DNA of 64,000 nt from positions 62,001 through 126,000 of the forward strand of contig JABIFX010000208.1 in assembly GCA_018650445.1 (NCBI GenBank), written 5' to 3'. Positions 8,800-18,000 of this stretch are shown here, in pieces. Position 1 is the stretch's first letter, and each line of letters opens with the position of its first letter. The stretch is from Fidelibacterota bacterium (GTDB taxonomy: Bacteria > Fidelibacterota > UBA8477 > JABMPR01). The position numbers and the translations under genes are program-made. The notes below the pieces were generated by a model. It saw only the letters and a program-made list of their open reading frames with translations. It was not told the DNA's origin and did no database searches.

Positions 8800-9516
8800 A
8801 TGGAAGGAAATAAAACGTTTCGAACCCGATTGGTTTTTGAAGGACTGGTGATTGTGGTCAGTATTCTTATCGCTTTCGGTCTGGACACCTGGTGGGATGA
8901 TGTTAAAGAGCGCCGTGAAGAACATCAGACATTATTAGCCTTACAGCAGGAGTTTATCAGCGCAAGGGATAATGTCATTTTTTATCAATCCCTGAACCAG
9001 CGTGTCCTGAACAGTACAGCCCTGATAGTCGAGGCCTTGGATCAAGCTCTGGAGTCAGGTGAACTGATGACCATTATTCCGGATTCAGCGCTGGCGATTA
9101 CATTGATCCCACCTACAACAAGCGTAAATCTGGGAACACTTTCCGGGCTCATCAGTTCAGGTCGCCTGGGAATCATCCAAAATCTTGATCTTAGGGGTCA
9201 GCTAGGCTCCTGGGGTGTTACCCTGGAAGAGCTTGGCGAAGAAGAAATTGCTTCCCGACGCTTGGTCAACGAGGAACTTTTTCAAGCACTAAGCGCCAAG
9301 ATAAATATCCACGGCATTTGGGATCAAGTGAACGCTTTAATCGGAATGTCTCCAGGTCAGGTTGACCCGCCTTCATCCATTAACCTGCCTGTTGATAAAG
9401 AGCTTATGGGTCTTTATGAACTCCGTTGGAATATTCTCAGACACACACGGATAGAGTTCGGGCATTTGCTTGTTTCCATCGACGCAATCATTCAAGAACT
9501 TGAGAAGACGCTATAG
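8800..9516 (+). CDS. Membrane-anchored protein of unknown function (DUF6090-like)
   Basis: One membrane helix (residues about 12-28, LVFEGLVIVVSILIAFGLDTWWDD) is followed by a charged, helix-rich region of some 200 residues, with predicted coiled-coil character around ERREEHQTLLALQQEF. The Trp-rich helix end followed by a Glu/Arg-rich stretch resembles proteins grouped as DUF6090 in Bacteroidetes; this assignment is tentative. No catalytic motif was seen. GAGGAG lies about 6 bases before the ATG. It sits 27 bases after E2 but no functional link to lipoate metabolism can be shown. Confidence 0.7.
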   Translation: MEGNKTFRTRLVFEGLVIVVSILIAFGLDTWWDDVKERREEHQTLLALQQEFISARDNVIFYQSLNQRVLNSTALIVEALDQALESGELMTIIPDSALAITLIPPTTSVNLGTLSGLISSGRLGIIQNLDLRGQLGSWGVTLEELGEEEIASRRLVNEELFQALSAKINIHGIWDQVNALIGMSPGQVDPPSSINLPVDKELMGLYELRWNILRHTRIEFGHLLVSIDAIIQELEKTL

Positions 9517-9628
9517 AGCATTCCAGGTAGTTTCAACCCATTCGAAATGGAATCATCCGGCCGGAGGAAGTCTCTCGAATAGCCGCTATCCTTTATTTTA
9601 GAAACGCAGCCCCCGTCTATATTAAAGC

Positions 9629-10525
9629 GTGAAAAAGACACAAACAAAACCGCCCTGGTTGAAGACCAAACTCCGTAGTGGTCCTAATTTTCAAGACCTG
9701 AAGAGCATTGTCTCCAGTAATAAAGTTCACACGGTATGTCAGGAAGCCATGTGCCCCAATATCAGCGAATGTTGGGAACGCCGTGCTGCTACTATTATGA
9801 TTCTGGGTGACACCTGTACCCGCTCCTGTGCCTTTTGTGCCATAAAAACGGGTCGACCTTCGGCTGTTGACATGGATGAGCCCAGAAGGACCGCTGAGGC
9901 TGTTAAAAAGATGGGTCTGCACCATTGTGTCATTACCTCGGTTGATCGAGATGAGCTGGACGATGGTGGTGCTGGAATCTGGGCCGAAACTATTCGTCAG
10001 ATTCATGCTGAAGTCCCAGGCTGTTCCATAGAGGTGCTCACACCAGATTTTCAGGGCAATCCTGAAAGCATCAAGACGGTTCTGGATGCCAGGCCTGAGA
10101 TTATGAGCCATAATATGGAAACCGTGGAACGACTCCATCGCAGAATTAGACCCCAGGCAGAATATCAACGCTCGTTGGATGTACTCCGACAATCTGTAGT
10201 TGAGGGTTTGCAGACGAAGACTTCCATCATGGTGGGTATTGGCGAAGAGAAGAACGAAGTCTTTGCACTCATGGATGATGTGAGAGCAACAGGCTGTCAG
10301 ATCTTTTCCCTCGGACAATATTTGCAACCCACCAAGAAGCACGAGCCTGTCCATCGTTACGTTCATCCCGATGAATTTGCTGAGTATAAAGAATATGGGA
10401 TGAAAATTGGTTTTAATTATGTAGAGTCCGGACCACTGGTGCGCTCCTCCTATCATGCTGATGAGCAAGTTCTGCATAACGAAATTTTACATCCCCCTGA
10501 AAAACCAGAGCCTATCCTGGGATAG
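9629..10525 (+). CDS. lipA: Lipoyl synthase (radical SAM)
   Basis: LipA inserts two sulfurs into octanoylated lipoyl domains. Both iron-sulfur sites are intact. The auxiliary cluster is bound by Cys37, Cys42 and Cys48 (C-x4-C-x5-C), and the SAM cluster by Cys63, Cys67 and Cys70 (C-x3-C-x2-C). The RSSY motif at 272-275 supplies the Ser ligand of the auxiliary cluster. At 298 residues it is of normal size. The start is GTG with no strong ribosome site. With lipB, E1, E2 and lpdA nearby the window encodes endogenous lipoylation plus its target complex. The next gene starts at the base after its stop. Confidence 0.96.
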   Translation: MKKTQTKPPWLKTKLRSGPNFQDLKSIVSSNKVHTVCQEAMCPNISECWERRAATIMILGDTCTRSCAFCAIKTGRPSAVDMDEPRRTAEAVKKMGLHHCVITSVDRDELDDGGAGIWAETIRQIHAEVPGCSIEVLTPDFQGNPESIKTVLDARPEIMSHNMETVERLHRRIRPQAEYQRSLDVLRQSVVEGLQTKTSIMVGIGEEKNEVFALMDDVRATGCQIFSLGQYLQPTKKHEPVHRYVHPDEFAEYKEYGMKIGFNYVESGPLVRSSYHADEQVLHNEILHPPEKPEPILG

Positions 10526-10960
10526 ATGGTAACGGCGGTCAAATATCGTGAAATGATCCCTGGTGATCATCAGACGCTTCATAAAATCTGGAAAAATACT
10601 GCAGGATTGACTATCAGAAAGGCAGACTCTTTTGAAGGGTTTACTGCTTTCTTAAAGCGAAATCCCGGCCTTAGTTTTGTGGTTGAATCCCAAGACCGAA
10701 TACTGGGCGGAATATTGGGTGGTCATGACGGCCGTTTTGGCTCTATTCACCACTTAGTCGTCTTGCCTGAGTTCCGTAATCAGGGAATCGGAAAAAAACT
10801 TGTTTCTCTAAGTCTGGAAAGAATTGAATCCGCAGGAATAGAAAAATGCCACATCTTTATAAATAAGGATAATCGTGCTGGCGTCAATTTCTGGAAGAAC
10901 CTTGATTGGGTTGAACGTATCGAACTTACCATGGCATCCTATATCTTCGATGTAAATTGA
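10526..10960 (+). CDS. GNAT-family N-acetyltransferase
   Basis: A 144-residue acetyl-CoA-dependent acyltransferase of the RimI/YpeA type. The acetyl-CoA loop is seen in RNQGIGKKLV (Q/R-x-x-G-x-G/A), preceded by the beta strand IHHLVVLPEF and followed by a C-terminal NKDNRAGVNFWKNLDW segment typical of the fold. Its ATG abuts the lipA stop codon, so it is probably translated from the same message. The acceptor substrate is unknown. Confidence 0.85.
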   Translation: MVTAVKYREMIPGDHQTLHKIWKNTAGLTIRKADSFEGFTAFLKRNPGLSFVVESQDRILGGILGGHDGRFGSIHHLVVLPEFRNQGIGKKLVSLSLERIESAGIEKCHIFINKDNRAGVNFWKNLDWVERIELTMASYIFDVN

Positions 10961-11132
10961 TTTTAAACCTTCGCAAGCCTTATGCATCTGAGCATGGTTC
11001 TTGACAAACAATACGGCACTCAATCTTCTACAGAGATGTTTTAACATTGTAAATAATGATTCATGCAAGTAAACTGATCCCGCATTACGATACCTTTTAG
11101 ACAACAACGGTAAAAAAACAGGATGGTACTAT

Positions 11133-12548
11133 ATGAACTTTCCATGGAATATGTTTCTGGATCTTGGCGTTATTTCAATAGCCTTGCTATTGGCAACCTT
11201 TCTCAGGGCACGTATTAATTTCTTTCAAAAATATCTCATCCCCAATGCCTTGACAGCAGGATTCATACTCCTCCCCTTTTACAACTTTCTAGCCCCTGTT
11301 GTAGGCATGTCAGAAATTGGCCTGGGGGCCATTGTGTATCATCTTTTGAGTATTTCATTTATCTCCATGAGTCTTCGTAAACCAGCCTATACCAAGCGCA
11401 AGGGAGACAAAAGTGTCTTTGGTACCTCCGTTTCCATTATCTCTCAGTATTCTTTGCAATCCCTGATTGGTCTGATGTTCACATTTTTCTTTATGAGCAC
11501 ATTTATTAAGTCTCTCTATCCGACCTTTGGCTTTTTCCTGCCCCTGGGTTTTGCCTTAGGACCAGGCCAGGCTTATGCCATTGGTGAAGGTTGGGTCAGT
11601 ATGGGTTTTGAAGGTGCACCAGATGTGGGTCTCACCTTTGCTGCCGTGGGTTATATGTGGGCCTGTTTTGGTGGTGTCATTTTGATAAATATGGGTATCA
11701 AGCGGGGCTGGCTTGGCAAGGAGCAGGTTGAAAAAATCCGCGCAAGCCGTTTTCGTACAGGTGTCATGGGTCGTAATGAAAAGCTCCAGGTGGGATCCAA
11801 ACTGACCACAGAATCTGAAGCCATTGATTCTGCCAGCTATAATATGGCGGTGGTTCTTATGGTCTATCTCTTTACCTTTTTGATGCTCAAGGGTCTGGCG
11901 GGTTTGCTTTCATTTGCTGGAAACCTGGGAAATGATCTGGCGGTAAATCTCTGGGGAATCAGTTTTGTTTTTGCTGCCATGGTGGCTCTCATTGTAAAAA
12001 CCATCATGATTAAACTTAAACTTGAGCACACCCTGGACAATGGCGCTCTGACGCGCATCGCAGGCAACAGTGTTGATATTATGGTGGCTGCAGCAGTAGG
12101 TGCCATTTCATTGACAGTCGTTGTCCAATACTGGTTACCGATTCTGGCTATCTCGGTGACGGGTGGATTTGTCACCTTTATCACCGTTATCTGGATCAGC
12201 TCACGAATATTTGAAGATTATCAGTTTCATCGTGCCCTGATCATTTATGGTGCCTGTACAGGTACCATGCCCACCGGTCTGGCACTATTGCGTGTAATCG
12301 ATCCGGATTTTGAAACCCCGGTTGCAACTGACTATATGTATTCAGCGGCCTTTACATTTTTTCTGATGATCCCGTTTATACTATCCATCAATCTTCCGGC
12401 ATATAGCACAACCAAAGGCAATCCACTTTATTTTTGGGCTGCTGTTGGTGTCGCTATCGCGTATGCCATTTTTTCATTGATATCTCAGCGAGCGTTAGGT
12501 GGCAAACGGGCATTTGCCAAAATTTCTACATTATGGTATGAGAAATAA
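11133..12548 (+). CDS. gltS: Sodium/glutamate symporter, GltS family
   Basis: An integral membrane transporter of 471 residues with about 11-12 hydrophobic segments. GltS carriers import glutamate with Na+. The family signature is seen in the glycine-rich re-entrant segment LGPGQAYAIGEGW near residue 145 and in a second, related region ACTGTMPTGLALLRV near 375. These reflect the inverted repeat of the fold. AGGATGG lies 6 bases before the ATG. The gene stands alone on this strand and converges with the next gene only two bases away. Some relatives may carry other organic anions. Confidence 0.87.
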   Translation: MNFPWNMFLDLGVISIALLLATFLRARINFFQKYLIPNALTAGFILLPFYNFLAPVVGMSEIGLGAIVYHLLSISFISMSLRKPAYTKRKGDKSVFGTSVSIISQYSLQSLIGLMFTFFFMSTFIKSLYPTFGFFLPLGFALGPGQAYAIGEGWVSMGFEGAPDVGLTFAAVGYMWACFGGVILINMGIKRGWLGKEQVEKIRASRFRTGVMGRNEKLQVGSKLTTESEAIDSASYNMAVVLMVYLFTFLMLKGLAGLLSFAGNLGNDLAVNLWGISFVFAAMVALIVKTIMIKLKLEHTLDNGALTRIAGNSVDIMVAAAVGAISLTVVVQYWLPILAISVTGGFVTFITVIWISSRIFEDYQFHRALIIYGACTGTMPTGLALLRVIDPDFETPVATDYMYSAAFTFFLMIPFILSINLPAYSTTKGNPLYFWAAVGVAIAYAIFSLISQRALGGKRAFAKISTLWYEK

Positions 12549-12550
12549 AA

Positions 12551-13180
12551 TCAGGGACGCCACCACTCGTCTACTGGACCAGTAAAGCCAAAACCGAGGG
12601 AATAAAATATATTGCCTGGGTCAGACTCATCCCGGTGCAGACCAAAGAGTGGTGTAAAAATATAATCATTTTCTTTCATGGGGAAATGATGGCCCAACAG
12701 CAGGTCTTCGGTTCTTAAAAGGCGGGCGCTGGAGCGGACATTATTATACTGTAACACGCCAAAAAGCTTCCCGTTTCCTACAATGAGAGCTGGGTGATAT
12801 CCCACAGAAGCCAGAATATCAATGTTAGTCCAATAGGACAGACCTAAATCCACCGCGACCATGAGGGGCTCTTGAACGATCTGCCATTTTACATCTGTCA
12901 AAACTGCTCCACGAGACCAGGGACGTCCGACAAACTTGATACCGATTTCTGTGTTATGTGCAAAGCCTCTTCGAAACAGGACGCTAGCATCTGCCATAAA
13001 AGCCTTTTCATTACCGGTGCTGGAATCCTGCAGAGAAATAATGTTGGTCATCCCACTCAACCCTATTCCCATGGTTTCCGTTCCCATAGGCAGAATTTCT
13101 GGTCCCTGGAAAGTTCCAAGTGGATAACATGACATGAGTAAGACAACTGATAACGACAGAAAGAGTGATTTTTTAAACAT
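12551..13180 (-). CDS. Predicted outer-membrane lipoprotein of unknown function
   Basis: The N-terminus is a lipoprotein signal peptide ending in LLMSC, so cleavage would leave a lipidated Cys at residue 18. The remaining 190 residues alternate hydrophobic and polar residues, with several aromatic strand ends, and finish in LGFGFTGPVDEWW, which looks like an outer-membrane beta structure. No known domain was recognised. Its ribosome site CGGGGAC lies inside a hairpin upstream of the ATG. It converges with gltS and is divergent from the dehydrogenase gene. Confidence 0.75.
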   Translation of the reverse strand: MFKKSLFLSLSVVLLMSCYPLGTFQGPEILPMGTETMGIGLSGMTNIISLQDSSTGNEKAFMADASVLFRRGFAHNTEIGIKFVGRPWSRGAVLTDVKWQIVQEPLMVAVDLGLSYWTNIDILASVGYHPALIVGNGKLFGVLQYNNVRSSARLLRTEDLLLGHHFPMKENDYIFTPLFGLHRDESDPGNIFYSLGFGFTGPVDEWWRP

Positions 13181-13185
13181 TTTGT

Positions 13186-13202
13186 CCCCGTATTAGCCGG
13201 GG
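13186..13202 (-). promoter_or_regulatory. Hairpin covering the ribosome-binding site of the lipoprotein gene
   Basis: CCCCG (13186-13190) pairs with CGGGG (13198-13202) around a 7-base loop. On the minus strand the GGGG half is the purine-rich sequence about 6 bases before the ATG at 13180. Pairing would therefore hide the ribosome site. A role in translational control is inferred. Confidence 0.45.
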
Positions 13203-13282
13203 AAAGTTATTTTTTGTCTGATTCAGATGAAATGGAAAACTAACCAGGAGTATATAATTATCCAGCAGGATGGGGAAAAACA

Positions 13283-14317
13283 ATGATCGGAATCCAGTTC
13301 TCAAAGCACGGTCTCAGTGATGTACTAGATGTTTCCACAATGGATAAACCAGGTGCTGATGATAACCAGGTGCTGGTTGAAATAAAAGCAGCCAGCCTCA
13401 ACCATCTAGATCTATGGCTACGACGAGGATTACCGGGGTTAAATATTCCGCTACCCCATATCCCGGGGAGCGATGCCTCTGGTGTGATTGCCGAGGTGGG
13501 CTCTAAAGTGAAGGACTGGCACATCGGGGACGAAGTGCTTATTCAACCTGGCACCTTTTGTGGTGAATGCGATCAGTGTCAGGCTGGTCGAGAAGATTTG
13601 TGTGCCTCCTATGGGATACTGGGTGAAACACAAGGCGGGGTTCAGCGACAATACATGTGTCTGTCTCCGGCGAATATTGGACCTAAACCGAAGAACCTCA
13701 GTTTTGTTGAAGCAGCCGCTCTGCCCCTGGCCTCTCTCACAGCGTGGAATATGTTGAAAAACAGAGCACGGCTTCGTTCTGGAGAGACACTCCTGGTTCT
13801 AGGAGCCGGCTCAGGTGTGGGCAGCATGGCTGTTCAAATCGGTCGCCATATGGGTGCTCGAGTGATTGCCACGGGTGGCTCGGAAGAGAAGCAGAAACTG
13901 GCGTTCTCTCTGGGAGCTGATGAAGTCTTAAATCATCGACAGACAGGTTTTTCAAAACAGGTCAGGGTATTGACAAATGGTCGAGGTGCCGATGTGGTGT
14001 TTGAGCATATTGGTGCAAGCACCTGGGCGGATTCAATGAAATCTCTGGCTGTGGGAGGTCGGATAGTGACCTGTGGAGCCACCACTGGAGTTAAGGGAGG
14101 GATAAACCTCAGGCATTTATTTTATAAGCGTCAAACTATTCTGGGATCCACCATGGGCTCGGTTTCTGATTTTTATGAATGCATTCACCTTGCTGAGCAA
14201 AAAGCCCTGGTTCCGGTAATAGACAAGACCTTTGCTTTTCAGGATATTCGCGGAGCACATGATCATCTTGAATTTGAACATGCCTTCGGGAAAGTAGTTC
14301 TGGAGGGGTGGGATTAA
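13283..14317 (+). CDS. Zinc-type alcohol dehydrogenase-like oxidoreductase (MDR superfamily)
   Basis: A 344-residue medium-chain dehydrogenase/reductase that would use NAD(P)H. The structural-zinc lobe is complete: CGECDQCQAGREDLC near 92-106 gives the four Cys. The Rossmann motif is LVLGAGSGVGSMAVQIG near 172. The catalytic-zinc site is altered, with ASLNHLDLWLRRG in place of a C-H/T-D pattern and HIPGSDASG in place of GHE. That points to the quinone-oxidoreductase-like Zn_ADH subgroup and not to classical alcohol dehydrogenases. The ATG at 13283 lies about 10 bases after GGGG. Substrate is not predictable. Confidence 0.88.
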   Translation: MIGIQFSKHGLSDVLDVSTMDKPGADDNQVLVEIKAASLNHLDLWLRRGLPGLNIPLPHIPGSDASGVIAEVGSKVKDWHIGDEVLIQPGTFCGECDQCQAGREDLCASYGILGETQGGVQRQYMCLSPANIGPKPKNLSFVEAAALPLASLTAWNMLKNRARLRSGETLLVLGAGSGVGSMAVQIGRHMGARVIATGGSEEKQKLAFSLGADEVLNHRQTGFSKQVRVLTNGRGADVVFEHIGASTWADSMKSLAVGGRIVTCGATTGVKGGINLRHLFYKRQTILGSTMGSVSDFYECIHLAEQKALVPVIDKTFAFQDIRGAHDHLEFEHAFGKVVLEGWD

Positions 14318-14341
14318 TTTGAATCAGGAGAGAGGAAGCGT

Positions 14342-14557
14342 TCAGTCCTTATCTTCATCGCCAGGTTCTTGATTATCTTCATTTTCATGCTTTTCCTTGT
14401 GGTATGAATCCAGAGCAGCACCGATAGCCAGACCCACAGCAATCCCAACTGCGATATTGTCCAAGGCAACTCCAACGCCTACACCAATAGCCAACCCGGC
14501 ACCGAGATAGTGTGGAGGACGTTTCCCCTTTTTTTCTTTTTCTTGATCTGTACTCAT
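14342..14557 (-). CDS. Small glycine-zipper-like membrane protein
   Basis: A 71-residue product with a basic N-terminus, a central Gly/Ala/Val-rich segment (LGAGLAIGVGVGVALDNIAVG, then a second AVGLAIGAALD) and an acidic C-terminal tail rich in Glu and Asp. The GxxxG-like spacing suggests tightly packed membrane helices. It resembles the protein at 28546-28872 in overall plan. It starts 14 bases after the acetoacetyl-CoA synthetase stop and is probably co-transcribed with it. Function unknown. Confidence 0.7.
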   Translation of the reverse strand: MSTDQEKEKKGKRPPHYLGAGLAIGVGVGVALDNIAVGIAVGLAIGAALDSYHKEKHENEDNQEPGDEDKD

Positions 14558-14571
14558 ACGTACTCTCCAGA

Positions 14572-16521
14572 TTACGGTTTAAGACTTTCCAGGTTTTTGA
14601 ATAATTCAAGTGATTCTGGATTCGCTAGTGCTGACTGATTCTGAACCTCTTTACCCCCAATGATTTTCTTGACGGCAATCTCTACTTTTTTGCCATTAAT
14701 GGTATAGGGAATGTCAGCCGTCTCAAGAATAAGTGCCGGCACATGTCGTGGACTGCAATTTTTCCGAATAACCGTCTTTAACTTTTTCACGAGAGCTTCA
14801 TCCAGGACGCCACCTTCTGGCAACTTGACAAAAAGTATCACTCGCTCATCATCCTGCCAGGACTGACCCACAACGAGACTATCTGCTATTTCAGGCAGGT
14901 TCTCCACTACCGTATAGATTTCTGCAGTACCAATACGTACACCACCAGGATTCAGGGTCGCATCTGAACGACCATAAATGCGAACACCGCCGTGGTCATT
15001 GATCTCAATAAAGTCCCCATGACGCCAGATTCCAGGATAGTCGGCGAAGTAGGCGTTGTGGTACTTTTGGCCATCCCCATCGTTCCAGAAAAAGACCGGC
15101 ATGGATGGAAAGGCCTGGGTGCAGACCAGCTCGCCATTTTCATTGAAGACGCCTGTTCCAGAATCGTTAAAGGCCTCCACCTTCATTCCCAGACCACGAC
15201 ACTGTAATTCTCCGCGGTGGACTGGCAGGGCTGGATTGCCCAGAACAAAACAGGAAACAATATCCGTTCCGCCTGAAATTGAAGCCAGGAGGACATCCTG
15301 CTTGATGTCGCGATATACAAAATCAAAACTTTCCTCTGAGAGCGGCGACCCTGTAGATAGGACTGCCCGTAAAGCAGACAGACCAAAATCATGGCCTGGT
15401 TTAGAGCCAGCTGACTCCAGGGCATCCAGGTATTTGGCACTGGTACCAAAAACGGAGATATCAAGCTCCTCAGCCATTTTCCAGAGACCCTCTGGTCCAG
15501 GGTGAAATGGATTTCCATCATACAGCACCAGGGTTGCCCCCACCGCCAGACTACTTACCAGCCAGTTCCACATCATCCAGCCACAAGTCGTAAAATAAAA
15601 GATGGTGTCCTCGCGCTTCAAATCACAATGGAGCATCAATTCTTTCACATGCTGGACCAAGGTACCACCGGCTGAATGAACAATGGATTTTGGAAGTCCT
15701 GTTGTACCAGATGAATACATGATATAGAGGGGATGATCAAAAGGCAGCGGTGTGAAACTTACTTCGGTAGCAGGGTTATCGATGAAGTCTTCCCAGTGTA
15801 TGCTGTTGGGAACACCAGAAATATCCGGTGTCTGTGTATAACTGATAACCACCACTTTTTCCACCGAAGGTAATTCATGCAATATGTTCTGAAGTTTCTC
15901 CAGCGAATCAAAACGCTTACCCCCGTAGAAGTATCCATCCGCTGCAAAAATGATTTTTGGTTCAATCTGGGAGAAACGATCAAGAACGCCCTTGATACCA
16001 AAATCTGGCGATGAAGATGACCAGATCGCTCCCAGGCTGGACGCTGCCAACATGGCAATAACAGTTTCAGGCAGATTGGGAATAAACCCGGCCACCCGAT
16101 CACCCCTGCTAACACCGGCATCCTTCATAGCTTGAGCCGTCCTGGCAACCTGTGCATAAAGCTGGCTGTATGTCAAAGATCGTTTCACCTGGTCTTCACC
16201 ACGAAAATGAATGGCAGTACGCTCATCGCGATAACGCAGAAGATTTTCAGCATAATTCAGACGAGCACCCTGAAACCACTTGGCGCCAGGCATTTTGCTC
16301 AGATCATCCACAACCTCGTCTGCCTCCGTACTGGAAATGATCCCGCCAAACTTCCAGATCTCAGACCAGAATTCAGCGGCATGATCCAGTGACCATTGAT
16401 AAAGATCATCATAGGAGTTCAGATTCAGTCCATATATGGAATTCATATCTAGACGAAATTCAGTTATCTGCGCCTGGTTCAGCTGATCGTGACCAGGTGT
16501 CCACATCACCTTATTTGTCAT
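14572..16521 (-). CDS. aacS: Acetoacetyl-CoA synthetase (acetoacetate-CoA ligase)
   Basis: An adenylate-forming enzyme that makes acetoacetyl-CoA from acetoacetate, ATP and CoA, feeding ketone bodies into lipid or energy metabolism. The 649-residue length and the N-terminal region (FWSEIWKF, MPGAKWFQGARLNYAENLL) are characteristic of AacS as opposed to acetyl-CoA synthetase. The AMP-binding P-loop is MYSSGTTGLPKSIVHSAGG, followed by YFTTCGWMMWNWL, YGRSDATLNPGGVRIG and the C-terminal Lys in YTINGKKVE that acts in adenylation. GGGAGAGCC precedes the ATG. It heads a minus-strand group with the small membrane protein, and lies after arfB and the FAH-like gene. Confidence 0.93.
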   Translation of the reverse strand: MTNKVMWTPGHDQLNQAQITEFRLDMNSIYGLNLNSYDDLYQWSLDHAAEFWSEIWKFGGIISSTEADEVVDDLSKMPGAKWFQGARLNYAENLLRYRDERTAIHFRGEDQVKRSLTYSQLYAQVARTAQAMKDAGVSRGDRVAGFIPNLPETVIAMLAASSLGAIWSSSSPDFGIKGVLDRFSQIEPKIIFAADGYFYGGKRFDSLEKLQNILHELPSVEKVVVISYTQTPDISGVPNSIHWEDFIDNPATEVSFTPLPFDHPLYIMYSSGTTGLPKSIVHSAGGTLVQHVKELMLHCDLKREDTIFYFTTCGWMMWNWLVSSLAVGATLVLYDGNPFHPGPEGLWKMAEELDISVFGTSAKYLDALESAGSKPGHDFGLSALRAVLSTGSPLSEESFDFVYRDIKQDVLLASISGGTDIVSCFVLGNPALPVHRGELQCRGLGMKVEAFNDSGTGVFNENGELVCTQAFPSMPVFFWNDGDGQKYHNAYFADYPGIWRHGDFIEINDHGGVRIYGRSDATLNPGGVRIGTAEIYTVVENLPEIADSLVVGQSWQDDERVILFVKLPEGGVLDEALVKKLKTVIRKNCSPRHVPALILETADIPYTINGKKVEIAVKKIIGGKEVQNQSALANPESLELFKNLESLKP

Positions 16522-16533
16522 GCCTGGCTCTCC

Positions 16534-16944
16534 CTATTCATCATCTGGTTTTACTCGTGTACGAAGTTGCTTTACGCGACTGCGCTTGGTCTTGGTTTCT
16601 AGTCGTTTTTGAACAGAGGCCCGTGTCGGCCTGGTAGCTTTGCGTTTCTTGGGCTCTATTTCAGCCTTTTGAATAATTTTTTCCAGCCGCTCCATGGCAG
16701 CCTGACGGTTGGCTTCCTGATTACGGAATTGCCGGGCAGTAATGGTAATAACACCCTCTGCATTGATGCGCTGATCGCGCATTTTTAACAGGCGCTCCTT
16801 GATATGATCTGGAAGGCTGGAGTTTTGACTGTCAAAACGGAGTTGAATGGCCGTGGCCACCTTATTGACATTTTGCCCACCAGGTCCGCCTGAGCGGATG
16901 GCTTTGAGCTCAAGTTCACTTTCTGGAATTCTTAGGGGAGACAA
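16534..16944 (-). CDS. arfB: Alternative ribosome-rescue factor, ICT1/YaeJ family
   Basis: ArfB hydrolyses peptidyl-tRNA on ribosomes stalled at the end of broken messages. The GGQ motif is at residues 22-24 within RSGGPGGQNVNKVATA, and the basic C-terminal tail (from about 100, rich in Lys and Arg, ending KQLRTRVKPDDE) is the part that enters the empty mRNA channel. At 136 residues it lacks the domains of RF1/RF2. It sits 6 bases downstream of the FAH-like gene and 12 bases upstream of aacS, so these form one transcript. Confidence 0.93.
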   Translation of the reverse strand: MSPLRIPESELELKAIRSGGPGGQNVNKVATAIQLRFDSQNSSLPDHIKERLLKMRDQRINAEGVITITARQFRNQEANRQAAMERLEKIIQKAEIEPKKRKATRPTRASVQKRLETKTKRSRVKQLRTRVKPDDE

Positions 16945-16950
16945 TTTGCT

Positions 16951-17808
16951 TTACACCACCGAGGTCGCGAGTGTACCCAGAGCCTGAATCTCAATGTCAA
17001 TTTTTTGTCCCCCACTCAAAACCAGATCCCTTTTGGAGGGACTGCCAGAACAAAAAATATCACCAGCTCCCACATGACTTGACCTGGAGCATTCAAGCAT
17101 ATCAGCAAAACTAAAATTCATCTCTTTTAAGCGGGTGTCCACTTCGGTTTGACCATTAAGGCCGATTTGCATATCCATGTTGAAGCCATTTCCAATTTTA
17201 AAGGGATCAACTTGATCAGCAGTGACGAGATATGGCCCCAATGTGGTGGCCTGGCCTAAGGCTAAACCAGTTTTACCGGAAGCCTTCTCCTGGGCAGCGG
17301 TCCAATTGTTCACAATGGTGTATCCGGCAACTTCGGGGTTCTCAGAGTTTTTACTGACTGCTATGATGGCGGCGATTTCCCCCCGAGGAGCCAACCCTGC
17401 AGCTGAAAACTCCTGTCTGTGACCAAGAAGCGTCTGGGTTTGTCCAAAATCAAAAGTATCTGCGGATTGATCCGTAAAAGCTTTGAAAAACCGAATACTT
17501 GAGGGGTCAGGAATTGGAGCGAAAAACACAATATCATCTTCAGCCAATGCCACTGGTCGGGAATGGATTGAAAGACCTGAGGTATCAATATTTTGGAACG
17601 CTTCTTCCAGTTGAGTCAGCAGTGAGAACGAGTGCTGCCAGGTTTCCAGCGTCAGCTTCATGGATGAAGCCAGATTTAAAAATTCCTGAGCATTACGGTC
17701 TTCCTTCATCCACAGAGAGGCCCGCATGACGTCAACAGCCTGTCCTCCAAGAGAAATGGCCAGCCGGGGTTCCATGCGATAATCCAGTGCATAGGAGAGT
17801 AGTTTCAT
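16951..17808 (-). CDS. Fumarylacetoacetate hydrolase (FAH) family protein with altered metal ligands
   Basis: The fold is recognisable from IPDPSSIRFFKAF (99-111), PRGEIAAIIA (141-150), AGYTIVNNWTAAQ (161-173), LGQATTLGPYLVT (184-196) and a C-terminal GDIFCSGSPS segment. FAH-family enzymes hydrolyse or decarboxylate diketo acids with a divalent metal held by acidic residues. Here the E-x-E pair is R142-G-E144, and the later Asp of the usual N-D-W motif is Asn168. Catalysis by the usual mechanism is therefore doubtful. It may be a degenerate or repurposed member. It heads the run into arfB and aacS and is divergent from the isochorismatase-like gene. Confidence 0.83.
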   Translation of the reverse strand: MKLLSYALDYRMEPRLAISLGGQAVDVMRASLWMKEDRNAQEFLNLASSMKLTLETWQHSFSLLTQLEEAFQNIDTSGLSIHSRPVALAEDDIVFFAPIPDPSSIRFFKAFTDQSADTFDFGQTQTLLGHRQEFSAAGLAPRGEIAAIIAVSKNSENPEVAGYTIVNNWTAAQEKASGKTGLALGQATTLGPYLVTADQVDPFKIGNGFNMDMQIGLNGQTEVDTRLKEMNFSFADMLECSRSSHVGAGDIFCSGSPSKRDLVLSGGQKIDIEIQALGTLATSVV

Positions 17809-18000
17809 AAAAATATCCTGTCTTAAATGGTCGTAAAAGATGCACCGCAGGGCGGGAGGCTGAAAGAATTTTTAACATAATTATTTGTCTCAGCCCACTT
17901 TAAAAGACATGTTAATCCGAAGCTGCTAAAAGTATCTTTTTCGACATTTACCGCGACAAATTAACTGCGGTGAATTCAACAATTACGATGATGAGGAAGT

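Noticed and set aside
10961-11132. Promoter or riboswitch before gltS
   Set aside because: A TTGACA at 11001 has no fitting -10 box, and no riboswitch core was recognised.
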